Assembly: GCF_047663525.1 (NCBI RefSeq)
Contig: NC_092602.1
Location: forward strand, 12,645,501-12,709,500
Length of the DNA stretch: 64,000 nucleotides
Source: Anas platyrhynchos
Lineage: Eukaryota; Chordata; Aves; Anseriformes; Anatidae
Reading direction: 5' to 3'
The notes beneath the pieces are model-generated. The model searched no databases and was not told where the DNA came from. It saw only the letters and a program-made list of their open reading frames with translations. Positions 1-12,060 of this stretch are shown in pieces. Position numbers and translations under genes: made by a program. Within the stretch, counting starts at the first letter, position 1. Each line of letters begins with the position of its first letter.

Positions 1-2240
1 TACTGATGGCTTGCTAACCCTCAGGCTGATTTTTTTCTGAGGGATCAATTTACCTTTCCAATGTACAGACATACCTTTGTTATTCCCTGTTCCCTGCCTC
101 TCTTCTGGGGCTCCCACAGCTCATGTGTCAACAGAAACTTGAGTGTTTCAGGGGAATAAGCAGAGACTAGCAATAGCACATTTGCCAGAAAACACTCCAG
201 GCTGAATTCATCTTTGGTGCAGCATTGCTGCACTTAGTAAACTTATCATCCTCTCCATAACATTCATATTGAAATGTGCATTAACATTCAGGCATCATTT
301 ATACTCTGTAAGTAATCCAAGCCTACAGAGGCCATTTCTTGTATGTTCAAAACTCTAAATCTCCTTCTGGAAACCCAGCCACTGGGAAGGGCTGGAGCTC
401 AGTGCTGGACCCAAAGCGTATAGGGATGCTTGGAGAGCTCTGACTGGAAGCATTTGGCTGCTGTGTCTTGTCCCACGAGGTGGAGGACAGACAGCTCTGT
501 CTGTCCATCAGTCACAGGTGAATGGGCTTTTTGGCAGTCCAAACGCACATTGTGTCCAGCTGGAAATCAGGATCAGCACCATGCAGCAGCTCAGACCAGG
601 GCAAAGAAACATTGCTTGGTTAATTCAAATAAAAACATTGGTCAAGGAATTTAAAGCTCTGTCTCTGAAGTGCCAGCAGACCCTTTTCTTATGGCACATT
701 CCCATTCCTGCGTGGGTGGAGAACAACTCCTCCGAGAGCCAGCGCTGCTGTCTCTCTCTGATCTTCCTTCCCGTCAATCCCTGCTCAGAGTCTGTAAAAG
801 TCTCTTTCTCTTTTTGGCAACCTCCATTTTCCATGCTGGGTCTCAAGAGACACACAGCAAGGCTGTTCCCATCATCCCCTGCCTGTACTGCTGCTGTACG
901 ACATGGCCAGGGACCAGGACAGCATCGAAGGCCTCATGCATGCACACAGCTGACTCGTATTGCATCTTTTTGCCTTAAAAAATGTGTACCATCTTATCAG
1001 AGGTTAAGAGCTCATAATTAAGCCTGACTTTCCCTGCTCAATGTTAGCACTCAGAGGCAAGTGAACAAAAGCAAATTTTCACATCTTCCAGTGCTTCAAT
1101 TCCTAAATCATTTCTAATTTTCCCTCTAAAAGGCTGCTCTGTCTTCTCCCCCCAGCCTTTCAAAGGTGCTCCCTGAGATCCTCATCAGCAAGTTCAGCAT
1201 GAGGCTCCAATACCACTTCGGAAATGTTTTGAGGCTTCACAACAGTTTAACAATATCTTGCAGCAACGTGGTTGATGGGATTCTGGACAAATCAATACGT
1301 TAAGTAGAGCCAAGCACTGGATCACTGATCTGAACCGTAAGAATAAATAGTGAATCAAATGAATACAAAAGCACCATCAGTTCTGTAAGGCAAGAATAGT
1401 GGTGCCTTGTTCTGTGAGCTCGCTGGTCCCCAGAATTACAAGACTGCCCTACCTTGAGCTCAGCATGTTACGACAAGGAGACATTTCTCTTCCTGCACCA
1501 GCCCCAGCTGCTGTGCCTGAGGAGCAACTGCAGTCCTGGCTGCTGCTGCAGCTGTCACCGCTGCAGCTCCTTGCAAGCTGCTGAGCCTGAGGCAAAACAG
1601 CTGGGCTGGGCTGAGCACCAGGCAGCTCCCCGGCACTCTGCCAGCACTGTGTCCCCTTCCCTGTCCTGACTCTGCTCTTCGTGAACCAGAAATGTTTCAC
1701 GGCGCACCACTTCAAAGGCAGCTCCCCAGCTTCCTCCCTCCCGCAGCAGCATTTGCCATCAGACATGCAGCAGGTTTCTCTGGCAATTAGCAAACAGGGC
1801 TGAGACAATCCACAGCTCCCAAGTGCTGCCAGAGCCACAACAATGCCTCAACAAAAAGCCAAGGGTCACATCTGCATTGCCAGATGGGAACTGGTGGCCA
1901 GGAGGTTAACAGGACCATCAATTGCCACGCACAGACAAATGCCTGGCTGCCCAGCTGCAAAATGTGCACCACATAGCTGTATGTGGCCGAGGGGAGGCCA
2001 GCAGGCTCTGAGGTCAGGACCAGCAGCCCCAGCCATGCAGCAAGTGCAGGGGCACCAGTGACCCTCCAGAACCCTCAACTGTACAGCTGCAACCTTAACC
2101 AGGACCAGCAGAAACACCATCCTGGATGTGGCTTTCCTTAAGAAAAGCAAAGAGCTCCTGGCAGAGGAGAAGCAATCTGTCCTTACCATTTTTTTAAATT
2201 GTCCCAGGGAACTGACCCTATTTTCAGGGCAAGTCAAAGC
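1..2240. other. Intergenic flank, no gene supported
   Basis: Short overlapping ORFs occur on both strands but lack domain similarity, splice-supported continuity or codon-like composition. In human, GALNT9 is the next gene past NOC4L. I looked for lectin-like or transferase-like coding exons here and found none I could defend. Confidence 0.5.
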
Positions 2241-2660
2241 CTTTTTTTTTCTTTTTCTCCCCCCTCCCCCACCCTCCCATTAGTTTTGTTGTTTTTTTTT
2301 TTGTTTTTTTTTTTTTAACTATTTAGGGGTTATAAAAGACAAACAAAGGACATGCAACAAATAACAAATCCAAAGGAGATCTTTTTAAGTGCCAAACAGC
2401 AGCTGAACTGTAGTTATGGTTATTATACAAAAATAGACATAAAACTATAATGTGGATCAACACATTTTATCACAGTCATGCAGCAATATACCAAGTCCAT
2501 GCAGCTCAGCTATTACCTTTCTACAGCTCTGAAAGATTTACCATAGTTTCAGCTTAATCTGGAATTTTATTATGTAGTTATTTTAATCTCACTTTGATAA
2601 TGGGACTCCAAGCAGCGATAAAATAAAGTGAGATCATATTTAGATACAACAGTGATGAAT
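2241..2660. other. Homopolymer tract and AT-rich 3'-UTR-like sequence
   Basis: The part 2241-2320 is a pyrimidine stretch: runs of T, a C-rich middle, then T-runs around 2288-2319. The following 340 bases are AT-rich with no ORF. Read on the minus strand they resemble untranslated sequence ending in an A-rich tract, but no coding exon or clear retrocopy is attached. Confidence 0.3.
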
Positions 2661-5600
2661 AAAGTTAGAAACACCTAAAAGAGGCACGGAATCCGTCTAT
2701 CTGCTGTTTTGCTGTACTTGGTAGACAATCATCAAGAGAGCCTTTATGATGCAGTGTACGAGTGATAAAGGGGTAGTTCCTACTGGGTGTCTGGGATGAG
2801 TGTTTAATTGTATGTTCCCTTTCCTCATTATTTATCCGCATGAGATCTCTCACCCTTCACTGGTTTGAAAGCCAGAAAGGGATATGAGAGCATTTTCTTT
2901 GAGCCAATGGCTGAAGACCAGGCACTATCCTGACTTTATAAACCCCTCTGAACATTTCGCTGAGGTGAAGTACTCGCTCAGGCAGGACAAACCTCCTGCA
3001 ACAGAAGCTCCCACTCCTGTATTTCAACCCCAACACTGAAGGGAGGCTTCAGTTCCTCCGTGGTAGCCCCGCAGGGCAGCCTGGGGCGGCAGGCCACAGC
3101 CGAGCCCCATGCAGCTCTGGGCCAGAGCAGGCCCTGTCCCACCCAGCTCTTGTTTTCTCCTTGGCACTGCTCCCGACCTGTTCCAGGGCCTCCTTTTACC
3201 CCCTCCTCTACCCCTTGGCTGTCACTGCATGGAGGACTACTTTGGGGACCCATCAGCAAGGCTCTTGTCTCTGTTGCTGCCACCCTTTGAAAGGCCAAAG
3301 CCTGTCCCAGTCAGGAAAGCAGTCTGCAATGTGGATGAGCAGAGCTTGCCAGCCAGCAGCAGCCCATGCTCCTTCCTACAGCTGCTCTCCCATCCCTCCT
3401 CACCCACGCTGGGGTCAGTGTGGCTCTAGCAACAATAAGCTGCCAGGGGCATCCTATACCAGCAAATTTCCAGAGAGCCAATTCCCCCTGGCCTCTCCAA
3501 ACATCAGGGGTTATCTCAGACCAAATTACCTCACTGGTCCCTACACCACCATGACGGGACAGTAAACTGATATTGCAAGGACACTCCACCACTTTTCTGT
3601 CTTATCCCTGTCTTTTAGTTGCAAACAGGAGATTTTTAATCTGTTTTTCTCCATGATAGTGCATGCAGCTGGCTTTTTAACGCAGACATTTTTCCACAGT
3701 CTTGTAACAAGGAGATAAGAGACCAGCAGCAGATAAAACTAGTGAATAGCAATTGCCTGCTGCCACGAATGTACAGAACAGCAAGGGCAGCAGTCCTCAT
3801 GAAACAAAAGGATGAGCATAGGGGAGGGCAGGCAGGAGAGACCCCTCTGACTGCTCTCTGGGGTCGTGGTGCTGCATGCAGAGCCACACAGGATGGCTCC
3901 CAGCTCGGCAGGCTGCACGACAGCCAAACTCACCGCTGAGGATCAGCTCACCCTCCTCCCCAACACCTCTTGCTGTGGTGAGCCCAGTAACAGGCTACCA
4001 GAACCACAGCCCGCAGGCATGTTTCCAATGACAGCAGCACCCTGGAAGACCCAGGCCTGCAGCCACCTACACAGAGCATGCAGAGGATTTTTTTGCTGTG
4101 GAAAATGATCTGTGCTGTATGAAAGTATTAAATTTATTCCATGAGTGTGAAATAAAGAGCTTTATGTAAAATCAGGCCATAAATCTGTGGGTAAGCTGCA
4201 AGAGGATGAAAGGCCTCATCAATATTTATATTCAGTTCCTCAAAGATAACAGCAGTTCATTTACTAAATATCTTTGAGAAACTAAGCCTTCAGTCAGCTG
4301 TGGTCAAGAGGAAACATTTTAGCCAGGCAGGATGCCTCAGGAATCACCTTAACAAGGAAAAGCTTCACAGGAGAGGACTGTTTCTGGAAGCTGCACACTA
4401 TCATTCACACATGACGCAGGGAGCACAGGAAGCCAGGTCCTGGGACAAGCAGAGTCTGTCTGCAGATCTGCTCCAGCTCCCGTTGGCTTCACTGAGGCTT
4501 GGAGCAATCCCATGGAGCACGTTAGGTTGTCGAGTGGTCAGACACCCTGCAGGCGCATATCAAACAAAAATCACCACATGCTGGCCCATGGATCCAGCCA
4601 AACACAACTAATTGGAGCCGCTCTGCAAGGCTCCATGGCACGGCCCCATGGCACAGGCTGCGGAACCAGCAGCAGTCACTGCAGACATCCCCGCTGCCTG
4701 CCTCAGCCCCCAGGGCTGGCACAGGGGGGTCATTTACTCTCTGCATCCCTGCGTGGGGAGGTGCCTGCGTTAACAGGCAGAGACCTGTCTCTTCACCACC
4801 TCCAGCAGATGGGACCGAAGGCCTTCCACTTGGGAACTGCAGTTCTTTGTCATCAAGCCTCTGTTTCCAATACCGCAGCATGTGGTATCTCCTGTCTCCT
4901 GCTGTGATAGCTAAAACATAAATCCTCACTCTCCCAATCTGCAGGAAATTGATTTAGGTGAAAGGCAGGTGATGATTCATTCTCTTGCTATCTTGGAGCC
5001 CAACACTCTTTCCCCAAGAGCAGCACAAGACTGCACCTTGCCACCCACCTAAATATTTGATAGAAGTTAAATACAACTAGCTGTGATTGATGTTTCTCCT
5101 CACATAAGCTCTCCAGCCACAATCTGGATAATGTGTAGCATCATTAAAGCATCAATTATCTTCAGTGCAAGTGAAGCTACATTAGCAGGACTGAGTCTGT
5201 TCATTTTGATAAGGTTTTCTCTGTTCGTTTATCAAAAAATGGGGATACCAGCAGGCCAGGGAGCCTGCAGGGTTTAACTCTGTTAGGATGGAGTTGACAC
5301 TCGCATCCTCTGTGCGTGCACCATCAACAAGAGCATCCTGATTGTCAGGGTTTATTTCTCAGGCAGGTTGGCACTACAGCCTGTGATGAACCAGTGCTCA
5401 TCTCTGGCAGATATCCTCCAGCTATAAAACACCGAGTGAGCTCCCTGGGCCCCTGTGGTGTGCTGATGCCTGACCGATAATGCTCCAGATACCCAAGCAA
5501 AGGGGCCAGAGCCATCAGGTTCACTGCTGAGCAGCAGATGTTCCCAAACAGCTCAAGTTTTGCTCCTCTCGTGTGGATGCAGTGTGTGGCTCCACGTGGC

Positions 5601-7859
5601 TTGGAAAATTACAGGAAAGCAAGACAGTAACCTCTGAAGCTGGCTGTCCACTAAGCCAGCTGCCTTTCACCGGCTCTGAAGTTTCCCTCTGTTGTTCCTC
5701 TCTTTTGACTCTAATCAAGAGCTGCAGTTCTCTCTCCTTTTAGTGATGCAAGCATGGCCTTGACAGGGCTAGGAAACTGCAGAAAAGCAATTCCTTTTCT
5801 TAATAGACCTAAAATTTCCTTCATAAACTACACTCAGATAGACTCTTGGCTTATTAATAGCAGTAAATCTCCAAGTCCAATAGACTTCAGTTAATGAATA
5901 TTGATTATGATAGTGCTGGAAAAGGCTGGTGTCAGTCGAACTGATATCCTATAGTCCCTCTTTGTCTGAGCCTGGCTGTAAATTACACAAGAGCTCATTT
6001 GTTTTTCAAAACTAGGCAGTAGAAAACGTGGTTATGGCTGCACTGCAGCTTTCACTAACCCAGCACTAGGAAACCACCTTAATGCTAATAGCAGCTGGTC
6101 AGTAAGGCCAAGCATTTCTTACTGGGCGTTTGTTGGTATGCTTTTTGTTGTTGTTGTTTTCTTCTGAGCACTTGGGAGCCAGTGGGTCTACCCTTACAGA
6201 GCTAAAACAGGATTTATCAGGATGACAGGAGGGAGGCAGCCGCTAACCCTCCAGGCCACGTACAGTTCTGAGAAGCAGAGGTCACTCCCAGGTGGGTAAG
6301 AGGACAGGCAGGGAATTCCTCTTAGACAGTTCCTAACACCCACTGAAGATGCCTGAATGCAAAGCGTGAAGTGTTATTTTACAGACAGACCTGATTTCTT
6401 AGAGGGCCAGCCTGCAGCCAAGTGTTTTTACATCCTGCAGCACTGGAGGACAGGCACTAACACCGACTGCCCCCAAGCATCCTTGCACTTGGACAAGCCT
6501 GCCCCAGGCCTCCAGATGGCATTTGCACTTTTCCATCTATTTACAGATGTAGATGTATGCTTCCCTCTATCCCCCCAGTGAATATCTTAAACGTAAAAAT
6601 CTAAGCTGATTAACACAAACACCATGGTCACACGGACCTTTAACTCACAAGATAAATCTCATCGTGCTCTTGATGAGCAGCTCTATCTTTTACCTTCAGG
6701 CTGGGATGACTGTGAACGGCTTTTAAATGAATGAAAGCTCAGGAAAATAAACCAAGGGCAGTCCATCGCAACCCAGAGACCTTATCGCTATCCTCTGGTG
6801 GGGGAATGAAGCAGTAACAGGGATGGGGAGGGGGGAGACCATGTCAGTATTTTCATAAAACTCCATTTTATGCTCACTGAAATAACCCAACAGCAACAAA
6901 AACAAAACAAACCACAACAGGCCTCCCTGTCTGATAAGAATCAAATAATAACAGGAGTGACTTATGCGCTCTCTGCCTGGTACTTCAATCTGGCCTTCTA
7001 GTTAATACACACCATGATTAAAGCATCTATAATCTGCAGTCTGTGGAGACCTGTAGAGCAGCGGCAGCAGCGGGTGTGCAGCCTGATAAGGGTTGTTCAC
7101 TCAGTGCAGATGAAACTTTTAATATTTATAACTGCTGATTTTTTTCTTGATGCCTCCTATTGAAGGGAAGAGGGTGAAAGTTTAAAGATAAAAGCTTGAT
7201 GAACGACCAGGTGGAATGTTTTTCCAAGGGCAGGCAGGGGCTTAAAGCTATCTCCACCTACGAGCAGGTTTAAGGATGCTGCTAAGGCAAGCACAGCATC
7301 AGAGATTGGGGGTGAAGTCCTGGGAAGACCTTCAAGGCTCCTCTAAAGAGCACCTGAGCTTTAAGCTAGAAACTCCCATGAGCAAGGACCGTGGCTCCTG
7401 CCTGCACAGCACTGAGCACAGCAGGGCTTTGCCTGGGACTGCTAGGCATCACCACATCATACTTAAAGCACACCAGGCTAGTTGCACGAACTTTAAGTAA
7501 ACATGCTAATGGCATTTCTAATTCAGCACTGAGGTATGCTGATAGATCTGAAAACACATCGTGTTAGCCTAACCCTCCATCTCGACATCGGTGGAAGTTT
7601 TGACAGCCAACATGAAAAGCACTGGGCACGCATGAAGGAAAAATAAATCACATCATATGCCAACCAAGTGTCTGTTCACTGCAGAACAGTACACAGGATC
7701 CACAGCTGATGAAATGGTAAAGAGGCAGGTGCCTTCCCCATCCTCCTCCAGGGAAAAAGCAAAAGCCCCCGTTTCCAGTAGCATCTTGCCGAGGCGATCA
7801 GCTCTGGGGCAGACACGTTCTGTAGCGGAGCGGGGGATCAGACAGGCAGGGCCAACCTG
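2661..7859. other. Intergenic flank with possible conserved non-coding segments
   Basis: I see no supported gene. Several AT-rich stretches dense in TAAT/ATTA cores stand out between GC-richer stretches, mainly 4110-4290, 5075-5240, 5800-5960 and 7005-7190. They look like the sort of sequence that often proves to be conserved regulatory DNA, but this is an impression from composition alone. Confidence 0.3.
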
Positions 7860-10181
7860 GTTCGCCCCTCTGACTGTAATCCCCTTTTAATAGTCCAGGC
7901 TGGCAGTGATGACATTGAAAATAGAAGCCTGAAGACCATCAAATGGGACTTTAGGGGACTGGGATGGTTAGTGGATGGAGTGGGAGTACAGGTGGTGTTT
8001 TTGTCCATCCCTATAGTGGCAAGGAGGGGTACAGAGAGGACATGGAAAGCCCACCTGATAAACACATGGCTCAGAGGCTGGTGCCAACACAGAAATTTTG
8101 TGTTTTTTTTTTTTTTGACAAAGGGGTGCTTCACTCGGCCTGATGGCTGCATATGGGTCCCTATCTCTAAGGGGAAAACATCCTGGGCCCGGAGCTGGCA
8201 GGGCTCATTGAGAGGGCTTTAAACTAGGTAAGAAGGGGGATGGGGCTGAAACAAGGCTTGTTAGAGGTGTGCCAGGGGAACAATGGCAAGGCTGGGAGAG
8301 AAGGCAATGGCCCAACTGAAGTGCATCTACACTAATGCACGCAGCATGGGTAACAAACAGGAGGAGCTGGAAGCCATCGTGCAGGAGGCAGGCTATGGCC
8401 TGGTTGCCATCACGGAGACGTGGTGGGACCACTCTCATAACTAGGGTGCTGCAATGTCTGGCTATAGGCTCTTCAGAAGGGACAGGCAGCATGGAAGGGG
8501 CGGTGGTGTGGCTCTCTATATCAGAGAGAGTTTTGATGTTGTGGAACTTGAGGCTGGGAATGATAAGGTTGAGTCCCTATGGGTTAGGATCAGCAGGAAG
8601 GCCAACAAGGGAAGCATCCTGGTAGGGGTCTGTTATAGACCACTGAACCAGGATGAGGAGACTGATGAGGAGTTCTACAGGCAGATGGCAGAAGTTGCAA
8701 AATCATCAGTGCTTGTTCTCAGGGGGGACTTCAACTTCCCTGACATATCCTGGAAGCACAACACAGCCCAGAGAAAGCAGTCTAGGAGGTTCTGGAGAGC
8801 GTGGAAGATAGCTTCCTGATACAGCCGGTTAGTGAGCCTACCAGGGGAGGTGCCCCGCTAGACCTTCTCTTCACAAACAGAGAAGGACTGGTGGAGGATG
8901 TGATTGTCGGGAGCTGTCTTGGGCAGAGTGACCACAAAATGGTGGAGTTCTCTATTCTTGGCGAGGCCAGGAAGGGGTCCAGTAAAACCGCTGTACTGGA
9001 CTTCCGGAGGGCTGACTGAGCTGCTCAGGACACTGGTTGGCAGAGTCCCTTGGGAGGCGGTTCTGAAGGGCAGAGCAGTCCAGGAAGGCTGGGCGCTCTT
9101 CAAGAGGGAAATCTTAATGGCACAGGAACGGTCTGTCCCCATGTGCCCAAAGACGAGCCGGCAGGGAAGAAGACCAGCCTGGCTGAACAGAGAGTTGTGG
9201 CTTGAGTTTAGGAGAAAAAAGAGGGTTTACAACCTTTGGAAAAGAGGGCGGGCCACTTGGGAGGACTATAAGGATGTTGTGAGACTGTGCAAGGACATAA
9301 TTAGAAAGGTCAAAGCTCATGTGGAGCTCAATCTGACTACTGCCATTAAAGATGACAAAAAATGTTTTTACAAATACATCAACGCAAAACGGAGAACTAA
9401 GGAGAATCTCCATCCTTTACTGGATGCAGGGGGGAACTTAGTTATAAAAGATGAGGAAAAGGCAGAGGTGCTTAATGCCTTATTTGCCTCAGTCTTTAGC
9501 GGCAATACTGGTTGTTCTCTGGATAGCCAGTACCCTGAGCTGGTGGAAGGGGATGGGGAGCAGGATGTGGCCCTCACTATCTATGAGGAAATGGTTGGCG
9601 ACCTGGTACGGCACTTGGATGTGCACAAGTCGATGGGGCCAGATGGGATCCACCCGAGGGTACTGAGAGAACTGGCAGAGGAGCTGGCCAAGCCCCTATC
9701 CATCATTTATCAGCAGTCCTGGCTATCGGGGGATGTCCCAACTGACTGGCGGCTAGCAAATGTGACGCCCATCTACAAGAAGGGCCGGAGGGCTGACCCA
9801 GGGAACTACAGGCCTGTCAGTTTGACCTCAGTACCAGGGAAGCTCATGGAGCAGACTCTCTTGAAAGTCATCACTTGGCACTTGCAGGGCCACCAGGCGA
9901 TCAGGCCCAGTCAGCATGGGTTTATGAAAGGCAGGTCCTGCTTGACGAACCTGATCTCCTTCTATGACAAAGTGACGCGCTGGGTAGACGAGGGAAAGGC
10001 TGTGTCTGTGGTCTACCTTGACTTCAGCAAGGCTTTTGACACTGTTCCCCACAGCATTCTCCTCAAGAAACTGGCTGCTCATGGCTTGGACTGGCGCACG
10101 CTTTGTTGGGTTAGAAACTGGCTGGATAGCTGGGCCCAAAGAGTTCTGGTGAATGGGGTCAAATCCAGTTGGAGGTCTGTC
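7860..10181 (+). mobile_element. CR1 LINE retrotransposon, 5' and 3' incomplete
   Basis: CR1 is the dominant non-LTR retrotransposon of birds and reptiles. The segment from about 7,860 carries the sequence that normally precedes ORF2, then ORF2 itself from 8283. ORF2 shows the endonuclease (NARSMGNKQEELEAIV, VAITETWWD, GGVALYIRE, RGDFNFPDISW, QSDHKMVEF) and reverse-transcriptase parts (GPDGIHPRVLRELAEELAKP, WRLANVTPIYKKG, NYRPVSLTS, QHGFMKGRSCLTNL, YLDFSKAFDTVPH). Similarity ends abruptly just after WRSV at about 10181. The remainder of the catalytic core (the FADD motif), the C-terminal part and the 3' tail are absent. The exact left edge is uncertain; CR1-like sequence may start somewhat before 7860. 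Confidence 0.92.
8283..10181 (+). pseudogene. CR1 ORF2 (endonuclease/reverse transcriptase), disrupted
   Basis: Reading starts at ATG 8283 (MARLGEKAMAQLK). An in-frame TAG lies at 8442-8444, in the endonuclease shortly after ETWWDHSHN. Frame is lost near 8790-8805 and regained near 9010-9030, so the segment with PLDLLFTNREGLVEDVIVGS is read one frame away. From about 9030 one frame stays open for roughly 380 codons through the reverse-transcriptase N-terminal half and runs past the break into unrelated flank (ending at 10244). The YLDFSKAFD motif supplies the first catalytic Asp. The second catalytic motif is missing, so no active enzyme can be made. Confidence 0.88.
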
Positions 10182-11372
10182 AAGGAAAACTCCCTCATTT
10201 TCAGCACCACAAGACCTTATCTACCCCATGCCCCCGTGGTTTAACATTTACGTAATAAACAAGAATCCTAACACTCCTGGAGTGTCAATACTGTGTAAGA
10301 TACGAATGACATCGCCCATCAGCAATTTCAGACATACCTGAGCCAACCCAAGTAAAACAAAGAGATGCAGAGAAAGGTATTCAATAGAAAGGTATTTCCA
10401 CAGTATTTGATTTCGTTTGAATGGCAATACGCATCTTTTAAAGGTGGTCATGAGGTACGCATTACTGTAGCATCAGAGCAATTTATGTAATAAAGACATA
10501 CAACATACACATGATATAAGGAGATACGTTTTGGAGCTGAAACATGAGGCTTGGGTTAACATGAGCTGAAGCATCTTGAGCTGTAAGTTATCATTTCAGC
10601 CACTCTGCCTTCCTACCACAGATAGCAGAAATGAAAGAAAGAGGAAAAGCAGGCTGGCCAGGGAGCAGGCAGTCTTGCTTCTTCACAAGAGAAGAGATTT
10701 CTTTTTAAAAGATCCTCAAAGCACCTCACCTAAATTCAGAAGTACCAGAGAAAAGGGGTAGAGTTCTACATTCTGAGGACACGCCCATCATTTGGATAGC
10801 ATGAAGAAAACAAAACACAGTGGCTCTAAATCAAGAAAAACTGCAGGTACCTTAATCAAGTCTGTTTGCCAGAAATTAGCTTTCTTAATCTCTACTTTCT
10901 GAACTGTATTTTTGTCCTCCACAAAATATGATTTCAAAACATTGTAAGCAGAGCTGAAGTCTAATGAGACAACAATATGAAAATAATTAGGAAATATTTG
11001 AAAATATTAGGAAATAATGAAAATAATTAGGAAAAGAGTCCCAAGTGAGTGCATCTGCATTCTTAACAAGGAATTTATCTCAAACCAAGGCAGAGCACTT
11101 AGCACCTTGGAAAACACTATCAGAAGGAATTTCTGCATGACTTCTGGAACTCTATGAGAAATCCAAATTAACAAAGGTACCTAGTATCAGTGCGCTAGCT
11201 AAAACTTAATTAGCACCTGCATACACACTGGCCACAGCTCCTGCAACACTTGCAAGTTACAAGCAAAACTGCATTAAGCTGCTTATCATTCTGTAGCAAA
11301 AATCAAGGATTAGACATACTTTGCACTGCACATCAGTTATCCTCCCTAGCTACAGTAGTCACCAAGATTATG
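10182..11372. other. Intergenic segment between CR1 and NOC4L
   Basis: This AT-rich stretch has no recognised gene. A 67-codon minus-strand ORF at 10248-10451 has no family I know and no splice context. A short tandem repeat lies at 10979-11036. Confidence 0.4.
10979..11036. repeat. Imperfect tandem repeat, about 19 bp x 3
   Basis: Three successive units begin gaaaataattaggaaat, gaaaatattaggaaataat and gaaaataattaggaaaag, with small length differences. This is slippage-type repetition in AT-rich DNA. Confidence 0.75.
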
Positions 11373-12060
11373 TTTATTTCCAAAGCTCATGAGCATTTTG
11401 AATTAAGCAACTTTACAGCATGAGATGGACATACATGAAGGCACATTAGCAACATGACATAATGGAATTGCAGAGCATCATCTGTAAGTTGTTTCTGACA
11501 AACCTGAGCTTTCAATGCCTCAAACATGGGTTAGCACATGGAAGCTAAACATTTCTCTGAAAAAGAGAATTTTAAAAAATATATAAAAAATTATAATTAG
11601 ACTATGATCAAGTGTTGTACAGAGGTAACTGTTACAAACAGGTTGTCTGCTCTTGTATAAAATTAACACATCTGAAAAATAAAACCAATATTCAGAAACC
11701 ACACTTCCCCTCAGTCCCCAAAATGGCAGCAAGGTGGTCTGTTGATGCAGTCACTGATCTCAGCCATCAGCCAGTACCAGCAACTCTGTAGAAAAGGGCT
11801 TCAATTCCAATAATGAACAAGTCCAGAAAACTTTGCTCTGGGGGAAAATTCCTCCCAGGTACCAGGCAGCAGTATGTAAGCTTGAGAAACGAGAAACAAA
11901 GGAAAGCCCATCCATGGGTACTGGCAAAGGTCACCAAAGCAGTCCAGCTTTCACCACTGTGAGATATTTCAAAGGCAGAATTGTCCAGCACAGCAGGTGA
12001 GCTTTGTGCATGTCCCTAAGATCAGTCAGTTGATGCAGATAAATATGATAAGAGATCATG
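11373..12060 (-). other. NOC4L: Probable NOC4L 3' UTR
   Basis: The stretch between the NOC4L stop codon and the first minus-strand AATAAA I could find (plus-strand tttatt at about 11373-11378) holds no other gene signal. The 3' UTR may end earlier at a variant signal. The assignment is inferred from position only. Confidence 0.4.

Noticed and set aside
518-1021. Plus-strand ORF of 167 codons
   Set aside because: No recognisable domain, no splice-supported partner and mixed low-information composition; it overlaps several equally plausible ORFs in other frames.
1-7850. 3' exons of GALNT9, expected next to NOC4L from human gene order
   Set aside because: I could not find any segment resembling the transferase or ricin-type lectin domain; the gene may lie further left.
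10248-10451. Minus-strand ORF of 67 codons next to the CR1 break
   Set aside because: It has an internal donor-like GTATGT but no acceptor, no family I recognise and no neighbouring exon; probably chance.
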